Shown here piece after piece: positions 56,068 through 64,000 of a stretch of DNA of 64,000 bases. Origin of the DNA: Acidimicrobiales bacterium (GTDB taxonomy: Bacteria; Actinomycetota; Acidimicrobiia; Acidimicrobiales; Poriferisodalaceae); NCBI GenBank assembly GCA_014239555.1, contig JAAZYR010000002.1:186001-250000 (forward strand). Direction: 5' to 3'. Within the stretch, counting starts at the first letter, position 1. Every line of letters begins with the position of its first letter. Position numbers and translations under genes: made by a program. The notes below the pieces were generated by a model. That model was not told where the DNA came from. It did no database searches and saw only the letters and a program-made list of their open reading frames with translations.

Positions 56068-58347
56068 CTACCTGGGTGGTTCGGTGCGAACAATCCCTTG
56101 TTTCAACAGAGTCTCGTATTGCGAACGACTTAACTCGGCCAGTTCGAGGGCCGCGTACTCGTTGTGCTGACCCATGGTTCCCGCCGCCCGGCGCATGGTA
56201 GCGGGTGTCAGTTCCAGCCGAGCGGCGAAGCGCGGCCATACGTGTGTGCCTGCCACCGGGTGCGAAAGAGGAACAAAGAACCCAAGGCTTTGCAATTGCG
56301 GGTCATTCACCACATCAGCCGCATCAAAAACCGCCCCAGCAGGCACTCCCGCTGTCTGCAAAGCCACCATCAGCGACCGATCCTGTTGGTCAACTGTGAA
56401 TGAAGCCAACCGGGCGTCTAGTTCGTCATGACGTTCCCACCTTTGGTCAACGTCGAGTTGCTTGAGGTCACTCCAACCAGCTACTTCGCACAGACCTAAC
56501 CAGGAAGCATCATCTACGACGGAGATAGCTATCCATCGATCTTGACCTTTGCAGGGATACACCCCTTGAGGGGCACGTCCAGGACGGCGGTTACCCCACC
56601 TCTTACGAGGGCCATCAAGTTGAAAGGCGACAACATGCTGACCGATCATGTTGATCGCTGTCTCTGCCTGGGCTACTTCGACAGTTTGGCCCGTCGTTCC
56701 ACAACATTGTCGATCAAGGAGCGCAACGATCGAAGCAGCGGCAGCGTGTAAGCCCGCAGTGGGGTCAGGCCACGCAATACCGCATTTCCATGGAATTTCG
56801 TTCCGGTATCCGGTCAGCGCGGTGTGACCCGCATGACCGTCAATCGTTGGACCATATGCAACCCAGTCGCTATTTGGACCTGATCTCCCATACCCAGGCA
56901 TCGTGACATACGTCAGATCTGGGTTGAGTTCCCTGAGCGCACTTTCACTTAAATCAAAGTTCGGCATTACTCGGGGCGCGTAATTCTCTATGACTACATC
57001 CACTTTCGGAACTAAGGCAGCGAACAATTCTCTGCCCTCCGCCTTGTCTAATTCGATGACGGTGGACAGCTTGTTAATCGCGTATTTGTTGTGAAAGCCG
57101 TTTCGATTCCAAGGTTGATCCCCCGGGTCGTCATCTGGAAAGTAGCGAGTCGAATCAACAAGGTTTTGTGGGACTTCAAGCGGCGTGCGCGTCCACGGAA
57201 CCTCAGTCATCAGGACTTCAGCTCCCAAGTCAGCAAGTATTCGCGCTGCGAGTGGCCCAGCCCACACCCGTGTCATATCTACTATTCGAATTCCGCTGAG
57301 TGGCCCGTCCTTCAGGCGCTCAAGTGGCTCGTCGCCTGACCTATGAGAAGGTTTCTTTTGTTTTGGTCCGATCGACCATTTGTGATCACTTATTCGAAAG
57401 GGGGGCCCAGGTAGTCGTACCCCGTCGGTATCTGATTCCCAAAAATTTCGATCCTCCAAATGTGGATCAGCTAACAGATCGTCCATCGTCGAAATAGGCG
57501 CCACAGGGAGCCGTAACGCTTGGAAAAGTTCAACCAGGTCCGTTCGGGCTTGGGTTCTTAAATATGGGATAAGTGCTTCGTCGAGAAGCTCTTGATTGGT
57601 CATGACGTCGTAGATCGTGTCAACTTCGTCGCGGTCGAGGAGGTAGGTGAGACCCGTGACTTCCAGGAGTCGTTCCATCTGGTCAATTTGGGCGATCGCT
57701 AAACCGATCCACCCATCGGCACATTCATATGCTCCGATTGGAGTTCCTGGACCGCTGTACCGATTTCCCATTCGATTTAAAATTGCACCGTTGTGGGTGT
57801 AGCGAAGAAGGCTGAACTGATGCAAGGCAGCGACAACTTCTTGATGAGACGTTTCAACAATCTGACCGCGACCTGTTCGGGCCCGCGTCATTAATGCAGC
57901 TAGCGCTCCAATAAAACCGGTAATTCCAGCTGCCATGTGGGTGATATCGGGGACGCCGTTCAGTGGTTCGCGGGTTGGGCTGCCGCTCAAACGCAGGTGT
58001 CCAGCAATCGCGGCGTCTACGAGGTCCGTTGATCGCCATGTTGCGTATGGGCCTGATGACGCGAATGGTGAAATCCGAAGAACAATTTGTTGAGGAAGTG
58101 ACGGTTCGTACATCGACTCAATCGGACCTGTGCTGCTCGATTGGATAACGATGTCCGCGTCACTCAATAAGTCGGGACCACTTCTGTGTTTCGAAGCGTC
58201 AAAAAAGTTTCGCCCCAGTAAGGGCGGATCTCCGCCCACAAGATGAACTTCGCTGCCGTAGTCCGCGAACAGTTTTCCTGCGTACGCGCCTGCTACCGAG
58301 TCTCCCGTTTCCACGACAAGGAGTGACTCCAATGCCGTATCGGTCAC
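56068..58347 (-). CDS. Fused double-domain family III CoA-transferase (CaiB/BaiF)
   Basis: Two tandem CaiB/BaiF domains in one chain (759 aa). Domain 1 (about residues 1-355) includes RTGRGQIVETSHQEVV. Domain 2 (about 365-730) includes VDMTRVWAGPLAARILADLGAE and TGQTVEVAQAETAIN. Family III enzymes normally have Asp at the anhydride-forming position (GQ-x-V-D); both domains have Glu there. The N-terminal domain lacks the usual G-P-F start, so it may be degenerate. Start GTG 58347 overlaps the upstream CoA-transferase stop (GTGA), so three CoA-transferase units are co-translated. Confidence 0.85.
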   Translation of the reverse strand: MTDTALESLLVVETGDSVAGAYAGKLFADYGSEVHLVGGDPPLLGRNFFDASKHRSGPDLLSDADIVIQSSSTGPIESMYEPSLPQQIVLRISPFASSGPYATWRSTDLVDAAIAGHLRLSGSPTREPLNGVPDITHMAAGITGFIGALAALMTRARTGRGQIVETSHQEVVAALHQFSLLRYTHNGAILNRMGNRYSGPGTPIGAYECADGWIGLAIAQIDQMERLLEVTGLTYLLDRDEVDTIYDVMTNQELLDEALIPYLRTQARTDLVELFQALRLPVAPISTMDDLLADPHLEDRNFWESDTDGVRLPGPPFRISDHKWSIGPKQKKPSHRSGDEPLERLKDGPLSGIRIVDMTRVWAGPLAARILADLGAEVLMTEVPWTRTPLEVPQNLVDSTRYFPDDDPGDQPWNRNGFHNKYAINKLSTVIELDKAEGRELFAALVPKVDVVIENYAPRVMPNFDLSESALRELNPDLTYVTMPGYGRSGPNSDWVAYGPTIDGHAGHTALTGYRNEIPWKCGIAWPDPTAGLHAAAASIVALLDRQCCGTTGQTVEVAQAETAINMIGQHVVAFQLDGPRKRWGNRRPGRAPQGVYPCKGQDRWIAISVVDDASWLGLCEVAGWSDLKQLDVDQRWERHDELDARLASFTVDQQDRSLMVALQTAGVPAGAVFDAADVVNDPQLQSLGFFVPLSHPVAGTHVWPRFAARLELTPATMRRAAGTMGQHNEYAALELAELSRSQYETLLKQGIVRTEPPR

Positions 58348-59540
58348 GGAATTGCTCCCGAGTTCTTGAGATCTTCGATTTCGTCCCAATCCAAACCCAG
58401 TTCAAGTAGAACGAGTTCGGTGTGTTGACCCAACACGGGCGCGCTATCACGAGCGGACCAACCCGTTTTTGAAAAATCAACTGGAGACGCAACCATTTCG
58501 ACGGTCTCTCCGTCTCCAGTTGGGACCTGTACCCAACATCCAGCGGCCCGACTTTGTGGATCATTCAGTAGTTCAAGACTGGATTGGACTGGCGCCCACC
58601 AAACATTCTTCATATCGAATATTCGGCCCCACTCTTCTCTTTCTTTCGTCGCGAGAACACTGTCAATTTCAGCAGTCAGCGCAGCGGTATTCTCCATGCG
58701 CGTTTCAATGGTCAAAAACCGCGCGTCGTCAAGCCATTCACTAACTTCAAGCGCGTCCACCACTTGAGGCCAATGACGTTCTCCTTCAAGTCCAAGCATC
58801 CACAGCCACTTTCCGTCAGCGCACCGATAACAATTAATGAGCGGATTTGGTTGCTCATCTCGGCTCCGCACCACTATGTCTTTTCTGCCCGTCGCGGTGA
58901 CGTTGTGATCCCAACCAAGCATGTAGGTCCCAATACGCATTAAAGACGTCTCAACAAGTTGCCCTTCGCCTGTTTTTTCTCGGTGGAATAAAGCAGCTGA
59001 AACCCCCGCTGCGGCCGCTAACCCAGTCATGTGGTCACCCATTCCACCTCGCTGCACTGGAGGGGTATCACCCCCCGAACTCAGTGCGTGGGCGATGCCT
59101 GAACGGGACCAAAACGCCCCAATGTCGTAAGCCTGCCGATCGGCCTCTGCTCCTCGGAGAGACATACCGGTAACGCTCGCGTAGACAAGTCGGGGATAAC
59201 GGCTGGTCAGCGTCTCATGGTCCAAACCAAGACGCCGGAGACCTCCAGGGCGGTAGTTACTGAGGAACACGTCGGCTTCTTCGAGAAGGCGATGCATCAC
59301 TTCCAAACCTTTGTCGCTTCGCAGATCGAGCGCCAGGCTGCGCTTTCCCCTGTTATCCAGCTCAAATGGAGGATTGATGTCGTCCCCGTACAACCACCCA
59401 AGTCCTCGAAAAGGGTCCCCTTCATGGGATTCAACTTTGATGACCTCGGCACCCCAATCAGCCAAGATCCCGCCACATGCTGGGCCAGCCACCCAAAGTC
59501 CTAATTCGACCACTCGTATTCCGTGCATTGGCCCAGACAT
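58344..59540 (-). CDS. Family III CoA-transferase (CaiB/BaiF)
   Basis: Single-domain CaiB/BaiF CoA-transferase (398 aa). It has IRVVELGLWVAGPACGGILADWGAEVIKVE, NRGKRSLALDLRSDKG, FLSNYRPGGLRRLG and TGEGQLVETSLMRIGTYML. The anhydride-forming position is Glu instead of the usual Asp, as in the downstream fusion protein. It moves CoA between organic acids; the likely acids are unknown. Translationally coupled to the double-domain gene. Confidence 0.9.
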   Translation of the reverse strand: MSGPMHGIRVVELGLWVAGPACGGILADWGAEVIKVESHEGDPFRGLGWLYGDDINPPFELDNRGKRSLALDLRSDKGLEVMHRLLEEADVFLSNYRPGGLRRLGLDHETLTSRYPRLVYASVTGMSLRGAEADRQAYDIGAFWSRSGIAHALSSGGDTPPVQRGGMGDHMTGLAAAAGVSAALFHREKTGEGQLVETSLMRIGTYMLGWDHNVTATGRKDIVVRSRDEQPNPLINCYRCADGKWLWMLGLEGERHWPQVVDALEVSEWLDDARFLTIETRMENTAALTAEIDSVLATKEREEWGRIFDMKNVWWAPVQSSLELLNDPQSRAAGCWVQVPTGDGETVEMVASPVDFSKTGWSARDSAPVLGQHTELVLLELGLDWDEIEDLKNSGAIP

Positions 59541-59573
59541 CTCGTCACTCTCCTTCCCGGCGCGGGAGAATAC

Positions 59574-60878
59574 TCAGTTCCGACTGGTCAAGGGTCGGTA
59601 ACCAGCAGCATTGGCTATTACCAACATGTCCGCAGGAAGACCGGGCTTCATCGTCGCCACCGCTGCCATGCGCTGCGCTGACTCTTCGGAAATAACTTCA
59701 TGATTGCCTAAAGGGCGGTTGGCTGAAGCTTCGATCCACTCTGAGGGATCCGCAGGAACCACGGGTGAATCAGAGGAAAGAGTGACCTTGATATTTCGTT
59801 CGGTGAGCGAGCCAAGTGGCCATAACCACTGATGTTCTGCAGGTGATAGTTCCCCAAGGTATTTATTCAAGCGACGAGTGAGAAACGAAGGTTGGGTGCA
59901 AACCGAGACCCCTAGGTCACGTATGCGGTCTAACTGCTCCGGCAACGCCAAGGAACAGTGCTCTAATCGGTCGACAGTATTTACCGGTGAACTTGATGCC
60001 TCTAAGGCCAGCAACGCTTCTTCCAAGGTGTCTATGTCCATGACGTGAATCGCCACAGGAAAGCCCGCGTCGTGAGCACCCTGTACGAGTTCGTCTAGGT
60101 CTGTCGCTCCCTCGATGCCCGGCATCACCTTGGCATGTCCAATTGTTACCCCGCGCCGAATTTGTCCATATCGCAACCCGTCGAGTCGGTCTGCGCCGAC
60201 CATCGCTGTGATACGAGGAGCGCCACGCGTGTCGCCTATCTCTCCCAACACATCAATGGAGTTGGGGTCATTGGTGTGGGTCGCGTCCGTGATTGCCACA
60301 AGGCCACGGCGGCGCCACTCACTAAATAGGCCCTGCGCTGAGATTCTCAGGTCAGATGGCCCGAGTCTGGGTGTCCGAGCCAAAATATCTTGCCGCTCTA
60401 CCAGAATGCCATCGGGGTGGCTTTGTGCTCCTAGGGCCTTCGCTGCTGCCGTGTTGACTACGGCAACGTGTCCAGTTCGATCGTGTAAGACAGCCGGGAC
60501 ACTTTTGGTAACTCGGTCGAGCTCGTCGGAAGTGGGATGGCGTTTCTCGGCCAGAAAACTGGGGTCATATCCCCAAGCTCGTATCCAACCATTTTCGCCA
60601 GTTGGCGCGTTACTCAGGCGTTGCAATAGATAATCGATGGAATCCGTATCTGATAAATCAAAGGAGCAGCGACTCGCCAACGTTGAGAGAAGATGAACAT
60701 GGTCATCCCGCCACCCGGGCTGAAGAGTGTCGCCCTCGTCAAGTTCAAGGACATCAACATCGTCATGAATATCTAAATCAAACGCGTCGACTACACCATT
60801 CCGAAGCAAAACATTGGAAGCGACGGGATGGGAACGATCGAGGGTAAGAATCCGTCCTCTGACGAGGAGGCGGGTCAT
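59574..60878 (-). CDS. YtcJ-like amidohydrolase (Amidohydro_3)
   Basis: Metal-dependent amidohydrolase (434 aa, shorter than the usual 530-550). The first metal site is GWRDDHVHLLST. The centre has TGHVAVVNTAAAKALG, AITDATHTNDP, IAIHVMDIDTL-type and DRLEHCSLALPEQL. The last acid is in VTLSSDSPVVPADPSEW. The C-terminal composite domain is cut short, ending at PADMLVIANAAGYRPLTS. The start is a clear ATG at 60878. It follows the acyl-CoA ligase by 5 bases on the same strand. Confidence 0.82.
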   Translation of the reverse strand: MTRLLVRGRILTLDRSHPVASNVLLRNGVVDAFDLDIHDDVDVLELDEGDTLQPGWRDDHVHLLSTLASRCSFDLSDTDSIDYLLQRLSNAPTGENGWIRAWGYDPSFLAEKRHPTSDELDRVTKSVPAVLHDRTGHVAVVNTAAAKALGAQSHPDGILVERQDILARTPRLGPSDLRISAQGLFSEWRRRGLVAITDATHTNDPNSIDVLGEIGDTRGAPRITAMVGADRLDGLRYGQIRRGVTIGHAKVMPGIEGATDLDELVQGAHDAGFPVAIHVMDIDTLEEALLALEASSSPVNTVDRLEHCSLALPEQLDRIRDLGVSVCTQPSFLTRRLNKYLGELSPAEHQWLWPLGSLTERNIKVTLSSDSPVVPADPSEWIEASANRPLGNHEVISEESAQRMAAVATMKPGLPADMLVIANAAGYRPLTSRN

Positions 60879-60883
60879 TGCCT

Positions 60884-62455
60884 TTAGATGCCCAACTCTT
60901 CAAGCATGGGAATCAGATCTCTGCGAAGCAACTTTCCGGTCGAAGTTCGAGGCAGTTCGTCCATCAAATGGATCGCTTCCGGCCGTTTGAAAGGAGCAAG
61001 CTTTGCCTTAGCGAAGGCAACTAGGTCTTCGCCACTCACCCCGCTCCCGTCACGAATAACAGCGGCTGCGACAACTCGTTCGCCCCATTCTTCCGAAGCG
61101 ACGCCTACGACAGCGCATTCGAGGACCGCACTGTTCTCGTATAGAACTGCTTCTACTTCGTCGGGTGACACGTTCTCCCCACCACGGATAATCATGTCTC
61201 CTGTGCGACCACCGAGAAAGAGATAATCATCTGCATCGAGGTAGCCAAGATCACCAGTGTGAACCCAACCTTCGTCGTCAACTGTGACTCGAGTCTTTTC
61301 TTCATTGCCCCAATATCCGTCCATCGCCCGGAACGTTCGCAGTTGCACCTCGCCGAGAGTTCCAGTGGTCACCGGAGTGCCCTGTTCATCAACAACTCGG
61401 ACTTCGACGTCGTCAAGCACCTGACCTACCGACGAAAGCCTCTTCAGTTTGAGGGCTTGTTCTTCGTCAGAACCTTCTACCCGATGGTCATCAGGGTCAA
61501 GAACTGCGACAGTTGACGTAGTTTCGGTTTGTCCATACGCCCCGGCGAAAGAAACATTCGGTGGAAATTCTCCGATTGCTCTGCGGATAACTGAGGGCGG
61601 CATCGGCGCAGCGCCATAGGTGATGGCTTCCATCTCAGTGAAGGCACCCGCGGAGAAATTTGGCGCTTCCATAACTCGGCCCAACATTGTGGGAACAAGA
61701 AACGCGTGAGTGACAGCGTGTTGTTGCACCGTCTCGATCCATGCCGACGCTTCGAACTGAGGGAGTAGCACAACCACTCGCCCGCTGTACAAGGCGTTCA
61801 GCATCGAGGTGACGCCCGCAATGTGGTACAGAGGAGCGGCCAGAGCCATTCGACCCATGTCTTCCCCGGTTGCCGCGTCATTGGTTCCCATGACGTAGCC
61901 GGTGATGGCGCCATTGGTCAGCTTTACGCCTTTAGGTAGCGACGTCGTCCCGCTCGTATATAGAAGGGCACATAGGCCGTCGTAGTCAACGTCTTCAGGC
62001 ACAGGCAGTTCGAAGGCTTCATCACGAGCTGCCGGGTAGGAGTCCTTCTCGTTGAGCATAAAAACGTGCTCAACGCTGTCTGGGCGATTCTCATCAACCA
62101 GATCTTGGTATCGACTTTCGGTGAAAAGGACTTTGATGCCACTGTCGGACATCAGATGAGCGGCTTCTTCCGCGCCTGCGCGAAAGTTCATAGGTACGAC
62201 CGTGGCACCCACGAACGCTGCACCAAAGATCGCTTCGACACATTCGACACTGTTCGTGGCGAAAATTCCTACACGGTCCCCAACCTCCACCCCAAGCGTG
62301 GTGAGTAAGCCGGCGGTTTTACCAACATTTTCCAAAAGTTCAGAGTAGGTAACTTCGCGCGCCGTCCCTCCATCCGCCTCAGTCGAAGTGTCGATCAGGA
62401 TTATTTGCTCACCAGCAATTGAAGCCGGCATGAAAAGCAACATTCCCAGGTTCAC
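60884..62455 (-). CDS. Acyl-CoA synthetase (AMP-forming)
   Basis: ANL ligase (523 aa). It has the P-loop LLYTSGTTSLPKGVKLTN, then AAPLYHIAGV, AYGQTETTS, the hinge region HTGDLGYLDADDYLFLGGR, GDMIIRGGENVSPDEVE and the catalytic Lys in TSTGKLLRRDL. I use GTG 62455 because AGGGGGA lies just before it; the frame is open to 62515. That Shine-Dalgarno sits in one arm of a perfect 6-bp hairpin. Divergent from the Sec nitroreductase gene with about 120 bases between starts. Confidence 0.9.
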   Translation of the reverse strand: MNLGMLLFMPASIAGEQIILIDTSTEADGGTAREVTYSELLENVGKTAGLLTTLGVEVGDRVGIFATNSVECVEAIFGAAFVGATVVPMNFRAGAEEAAHLMSDSGIKVLFTESRYQDLVDENRPDSVEHVFMLNEKDSYPAARDEAFELPVPEDVDYDGLCALLYTSGTTSLPKGVKLTNGAITGYVMGTNDAATGEDMGRMALAAPLYHIAGVTSMLNALYSGRVVVLLPQFEASAWIETVQQHAVTHAFLVPTMLGRVMEAPNFSAGAFTEMEAITYGAAPMPPSVIRRAIGEFPPNVSFAGAYGQTETTSTVAVLDPDDHRVEGSDEEQALKLKRLSSVGQVLDDVEVRVVDEQGTPVTTGTLGEVQLRTFRAMDGYWGNEEKTRVTVDDEGWVHTGDLGYLDADDYLFLGGRTGDMIIRGGENVSPDEVEAVLYENSAVLECAVVGVASEEWGERVVAAAVIRDGSGVSGEDLVAFAKAKLAPFKRPEAIHLMDELPRTSTGKLLRRDLIPMLEELGI

Positions 62456-62461
62456 GTTGTC

Positions 62462-62478
62462 CCCCTGTTGTTCAGGGG
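62462..62478 (-). promoter_or_regulatory. Hairpin masking the acyl-CoA ligase Shine-Dalgarno
   Basis: CCCCTG and CAGGGG form a perfect 6-bp stem around a five-base loop. The second arm on the minus strand contains the AGGGGGA that serves the GTG at 62455. Such a structure could hide the ribosome-binding site and act as a translational switch; this is inferred from pairing only. Confidence 0.4.
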
Positions 62479-62577
62479 AATGATCGCGGATGAAAGCACC
62501 CGCGCGCCACACCACACCAATGATTCCTTTAACTAACTCATCTGAAGTGCCCCTCAGAAGCGGGTTATTCTGCCGTT

Positions 62578-63201
62578 ATGGCTAAGAACATTGAATTTTG
62601 GGTTGACCCCATATGACCATGGTGTTGGGTGACGGCCCGTTGGGTTGTCGACGAAGTAGCAGCAGAACGAGATCTGTCAATCACTTGGCAGCCAATCAGT
62701 CTGCTTTTCAAAAATGAGCCACCTCAAGATTCCCCCTATTACGAGAGCACGGCTGCTACGCACAAAATGTTGCGGGTGATGGAGTCAGTTCGCGCCGCTG
62801 GTCAAGAGGACCAGGTTTTTGATCTGTACTGGGAGTTAGCTACCCGCATCCATCATGATGGCGACAGAGACTTCGATGTAAAAGACGCTCTGATTCAAGT
62901 TGGTTTAGATGACGATCACTCGATCGCTGCCGAAGACGAATCATGGGATGCAGTAATCCGAGAACGGATGGATGCTGGTCTGGCACTCGTAGGCGCCGAC
63001 GTTGGCACACCCATAATTGCTTGGGATCGTACGGATGGTGAACGCGTTGGTCTATTTGGGCCAGTGATCACTCGAGTTCCAAAAGGTGAAGATGCCCTCA
63101 AGCTTTGGGACGCAATGATGACTATGGGTGATATCGACGGTTTTTGGGAACTGAAAAAAACTCGCACCGAACGACCAGAATTTGGTGAGCGTCCGGCGTG
63201 A
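62578..63201 (+). CDS. Rv2466c/DsbA-like mycothiol-dependent nitroreductase, selenoprotein (Sec at TGA 62614-62616)
   Basis: From ATG 62578 the frame runs MAKNIEFWVDPI-U-PWCW and then continues open to 63201, giving 207 residues, the length of Mycobacterium Rv2466c. That protein has D-P-L-C-P-W-C-W at this place, so the TGA at 62614-62616 replaces the catalytic nucleophilic Cys (Sec13) while the second Cys (Cys16) is kept. The rest matches the family: helical insert, then VGADVGTPIIAWD with the cis-Pro, LFGPVITRVPKGEDALKLWD and TRTERPEFGERPA. It is probably reduced by mycothiol; mshC is present at 4431. A 7-bp hairpin lies at 62631-62649. Its stop overlaps the next GTG. Confidence 0.93.
62631..62649 (+). 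promoter_or_regulatory. SECIS-like hairpin of the Sec nitroreductase gene
   Basis: Begins 15 bases after the Sec TGA. GACGGCC (62631-62637) pairs with GGUUGUC (62643-62649) at all seven positions, two of them G-U, closing the five-base loop CGUUG. Stem length, distance and the CGU loop start agree with the other three Sec sites. Confidence 0.7.
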
Positions 63202-64000
63202 ACTCCAAGATCTTTGAAGATCTCAAAGTCATCGACGCCGACAGCCATTGGTCCGAGCCATACGATCTGTGGACTAGCCGGGCGCCGCTCAAGTGGCGCG
63301 ATCGTGTACCTCAGATGGTGGAACGCCACGGCAAGCGCCGCTGGTGGTTCGATGGTGACATTCCTATTGGCCTGCCCATCGCGTCGTCTGTGATTAATCC
63401 TGAGGGAGAAAAGATCACTGGGACCGCTTTCTTCGACATGGACAACGAAGTCGTGCATCGAGCAAGTTTTGATCCAGAAGCCCGAATTGCAATGCTCGAT
63501 GCTTTGGGCATACACGCTCAAATCATGTACCCCAACGTTGCTGGTTTTGGGAATCAAAATTTTCTCAAATCTCCCGATGATGTTCTCCGGCTGCTAAGTG
63601 TCGAGATTTACAACGATGCGCTCGCAGAGTTCCAAGCCGACACTGGAGATCGAGTGCTAGGTATGGCGCTCCTGCCTTGGTGGGATTTAGAGGCGGCAGT
63701 GAGAGAGATCGAACGAGCTCATTCAAACGGGCTTCGAGGGATAGTTACGTGCGCGAACCCTGAAGAAGCAGGAATCCCGGATATGGGGACAGCCCATTGG
63801 GACTCAGTGTGGCAGACATGTTCAGATCTCAACATGCCAGTCAATTTTCATATTGGTTCCTCCAAGGGCAACATGGACTTCTTTGGACGGGCACCGTGGC
63901 CGTCGTTTGGTGAGGAACGGAAACTCGCGGTCGGGTCAGCCAATCTGTTTATGGGGAACGCCCGAACAATTGGCAATTTGATTTATTCGGGAATTCCTGA
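63198..64000 (+). CDS. Amidohydrolase, COG2159 type (3' partial)
   Basis: Open reading frame from GTG 63198 to the window edge (about 267 codons). It overlaps the Sec nitroreductase stop as GTGA. The start IDADSHWSEPYDLW resembles the N-terminal metal motif of the 50603 amidohydrolase (DADGHILEPPDLWDEYL). Later blocks are FDPEARIAMLDALGIHAQI, MYPNVAGFG, GMALLPWWD and MPVNFHIGSSKGN with the central His. It is a TIM-barrel metal hydrolase/decarboxylase cut off before the catalytic Asp. The tight coupling suggests it works with the reductase. Confidence 0.83.
   Translation, partial: MNSKIFEDLKVIDADSHWSEPYDLWTSRAPLKWRDRVPQMVERHGKRRWWFDGDIPIGLPIASSVINPEGEKITGTAFFDMDNEVVHRASFDPEARIAMLDALGIHAQIMYPNVAGFGNQNFLKSPDDVLRLLSVEIYNDALAEFQADTGDRVLGMALLPWWDLEAAVREIERAHSNGLRGIVTCANPEEAGIPDMGTAHWDSVWQTCSDLNMPVNFHIGSSKGNMDFFGRAPWPSFGEERKLAVGSANLFMGNARTIGNLIYSGIP

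Noticed and set aside
62629..63201. Translation of the nitroreductase from GTG 62629
   Set aside because: That start loses the first strand and the whole U/C-P-W-C redox motif, leaving a protein without its active site, and has no good ribosome-binding site.
63205..63224. Palindromic AGATCTT/AAGATCT at the start of the amidohydrolase gene as an operator
   Set aside because: It lies inside codons just after the coupled start, has a two-base loop and no promoter context.

Overview
The window looks like a piece of a free-living, mid-GC actinobacterial chromosome, most likely a marine member of the Acidimicrobiia (inference). The reasons are a mycothiol ligase (MshC), an F420-type LLM oxidoreductase, a Ski2-like helicase with a DUF3516-type C-terminus, a GpgS-type glucosylglycerate enzyme, and many acyl-CoA, SDR, CoA-transferase and amidohydrolase genes. 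I see no rRNA, tRNA, CRISPR array, insertion sequence or phage gene. Coding density is very high: no gene-free stretch exceeds about 165 bases, and many neighbours overlap by 4 bases (ATGA or GTGA).

The main result is that four genes that look broken by an in-frame TGA read as intact selenoproteins. They are a UGSC-motif protein (12383-12913), a peroxiredoxin with Sec at the peroxidatic position (27911-28378, minus), a glycine/D-proline reductase selenoprotein-B-like protein with U-P-V-C-H-Q (44778-45674, minus), and an Rv2466c/DsbA-like mycothiol-dependent nitroreductase with U-P-W-C in place of C-P-W-C (62578-63201). In every case the TGA sits where the family has its redox Cys. In every case a 7-position hairpin whose loop starts with CGU lies 11-15 bases downstream, so the four share one SECIS-like architecture. 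All four genes also end in TGA, so the same codon is both sense and stop in each. The Sec machinery (selA, selB, selD, tRNA-Sec) is not in the window.

Layout. 1-5648: end of an MFS exporter, then a minus-strand run mshC - parA - small membrane protein - RecB/Cas4-like nuclease - fpg. 5741-9446: two tandem ChaN/EreA-like paralogues, a HAD nucleotidase and a NUDT19-like Nudix hydrolase, tightly coupled. 9443-11877 (minus): SDR and a cobalt-type nitrile hydratase operon (beta, alpha, accessory). 11934-15610: epoxide-hydrolase-like protein, UGSC selenoprotein, its partner, MaoC dehydratase and an atypical SDR. 15629-20950: SMP-30, PrmA, P450, 2-hydroxyacid dehydrogenase, aldonolactone oxidase. 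20947-25064: helicase, guaB and a 33-codon membrane ORF. 25138-28378: glucosyl-3-phosphoglycerate synthase facing a glucosylglycerate/sucrose phosphorylase, then the selenoperoxiredoxin. 28485-48815: copper amine oxidase, SMP-30, SDRs, acyl-CoA ligase, LLM enzymes, acyl-CoA dehydrogenases, D-aminoacylase-like hydrolase, ADH, the selenoprotein-B-like gene and a CoA-transferase. 48850-64000: SDRs, COG2159 amidohydrolases, DUF1015, MFS, esterase, family III CoA-transferases (one a double-domain fusion), YtcJ-like amidohydrolase, acyl-CoA ligase, the Sec nitroreductase and a partial amidohydrolase.

Together the genes describe an aerobic heterotroph that takes up and degrades varied organic acids, nitriles, amines and cyclic compounds through CoA thioesters. 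It has a thiol/selenol redox layer in which mycothiol (MshC) is the likely partner of at least one selenoprotein. All functional statements come from reading translated sequence and family motifs; no database search was run.
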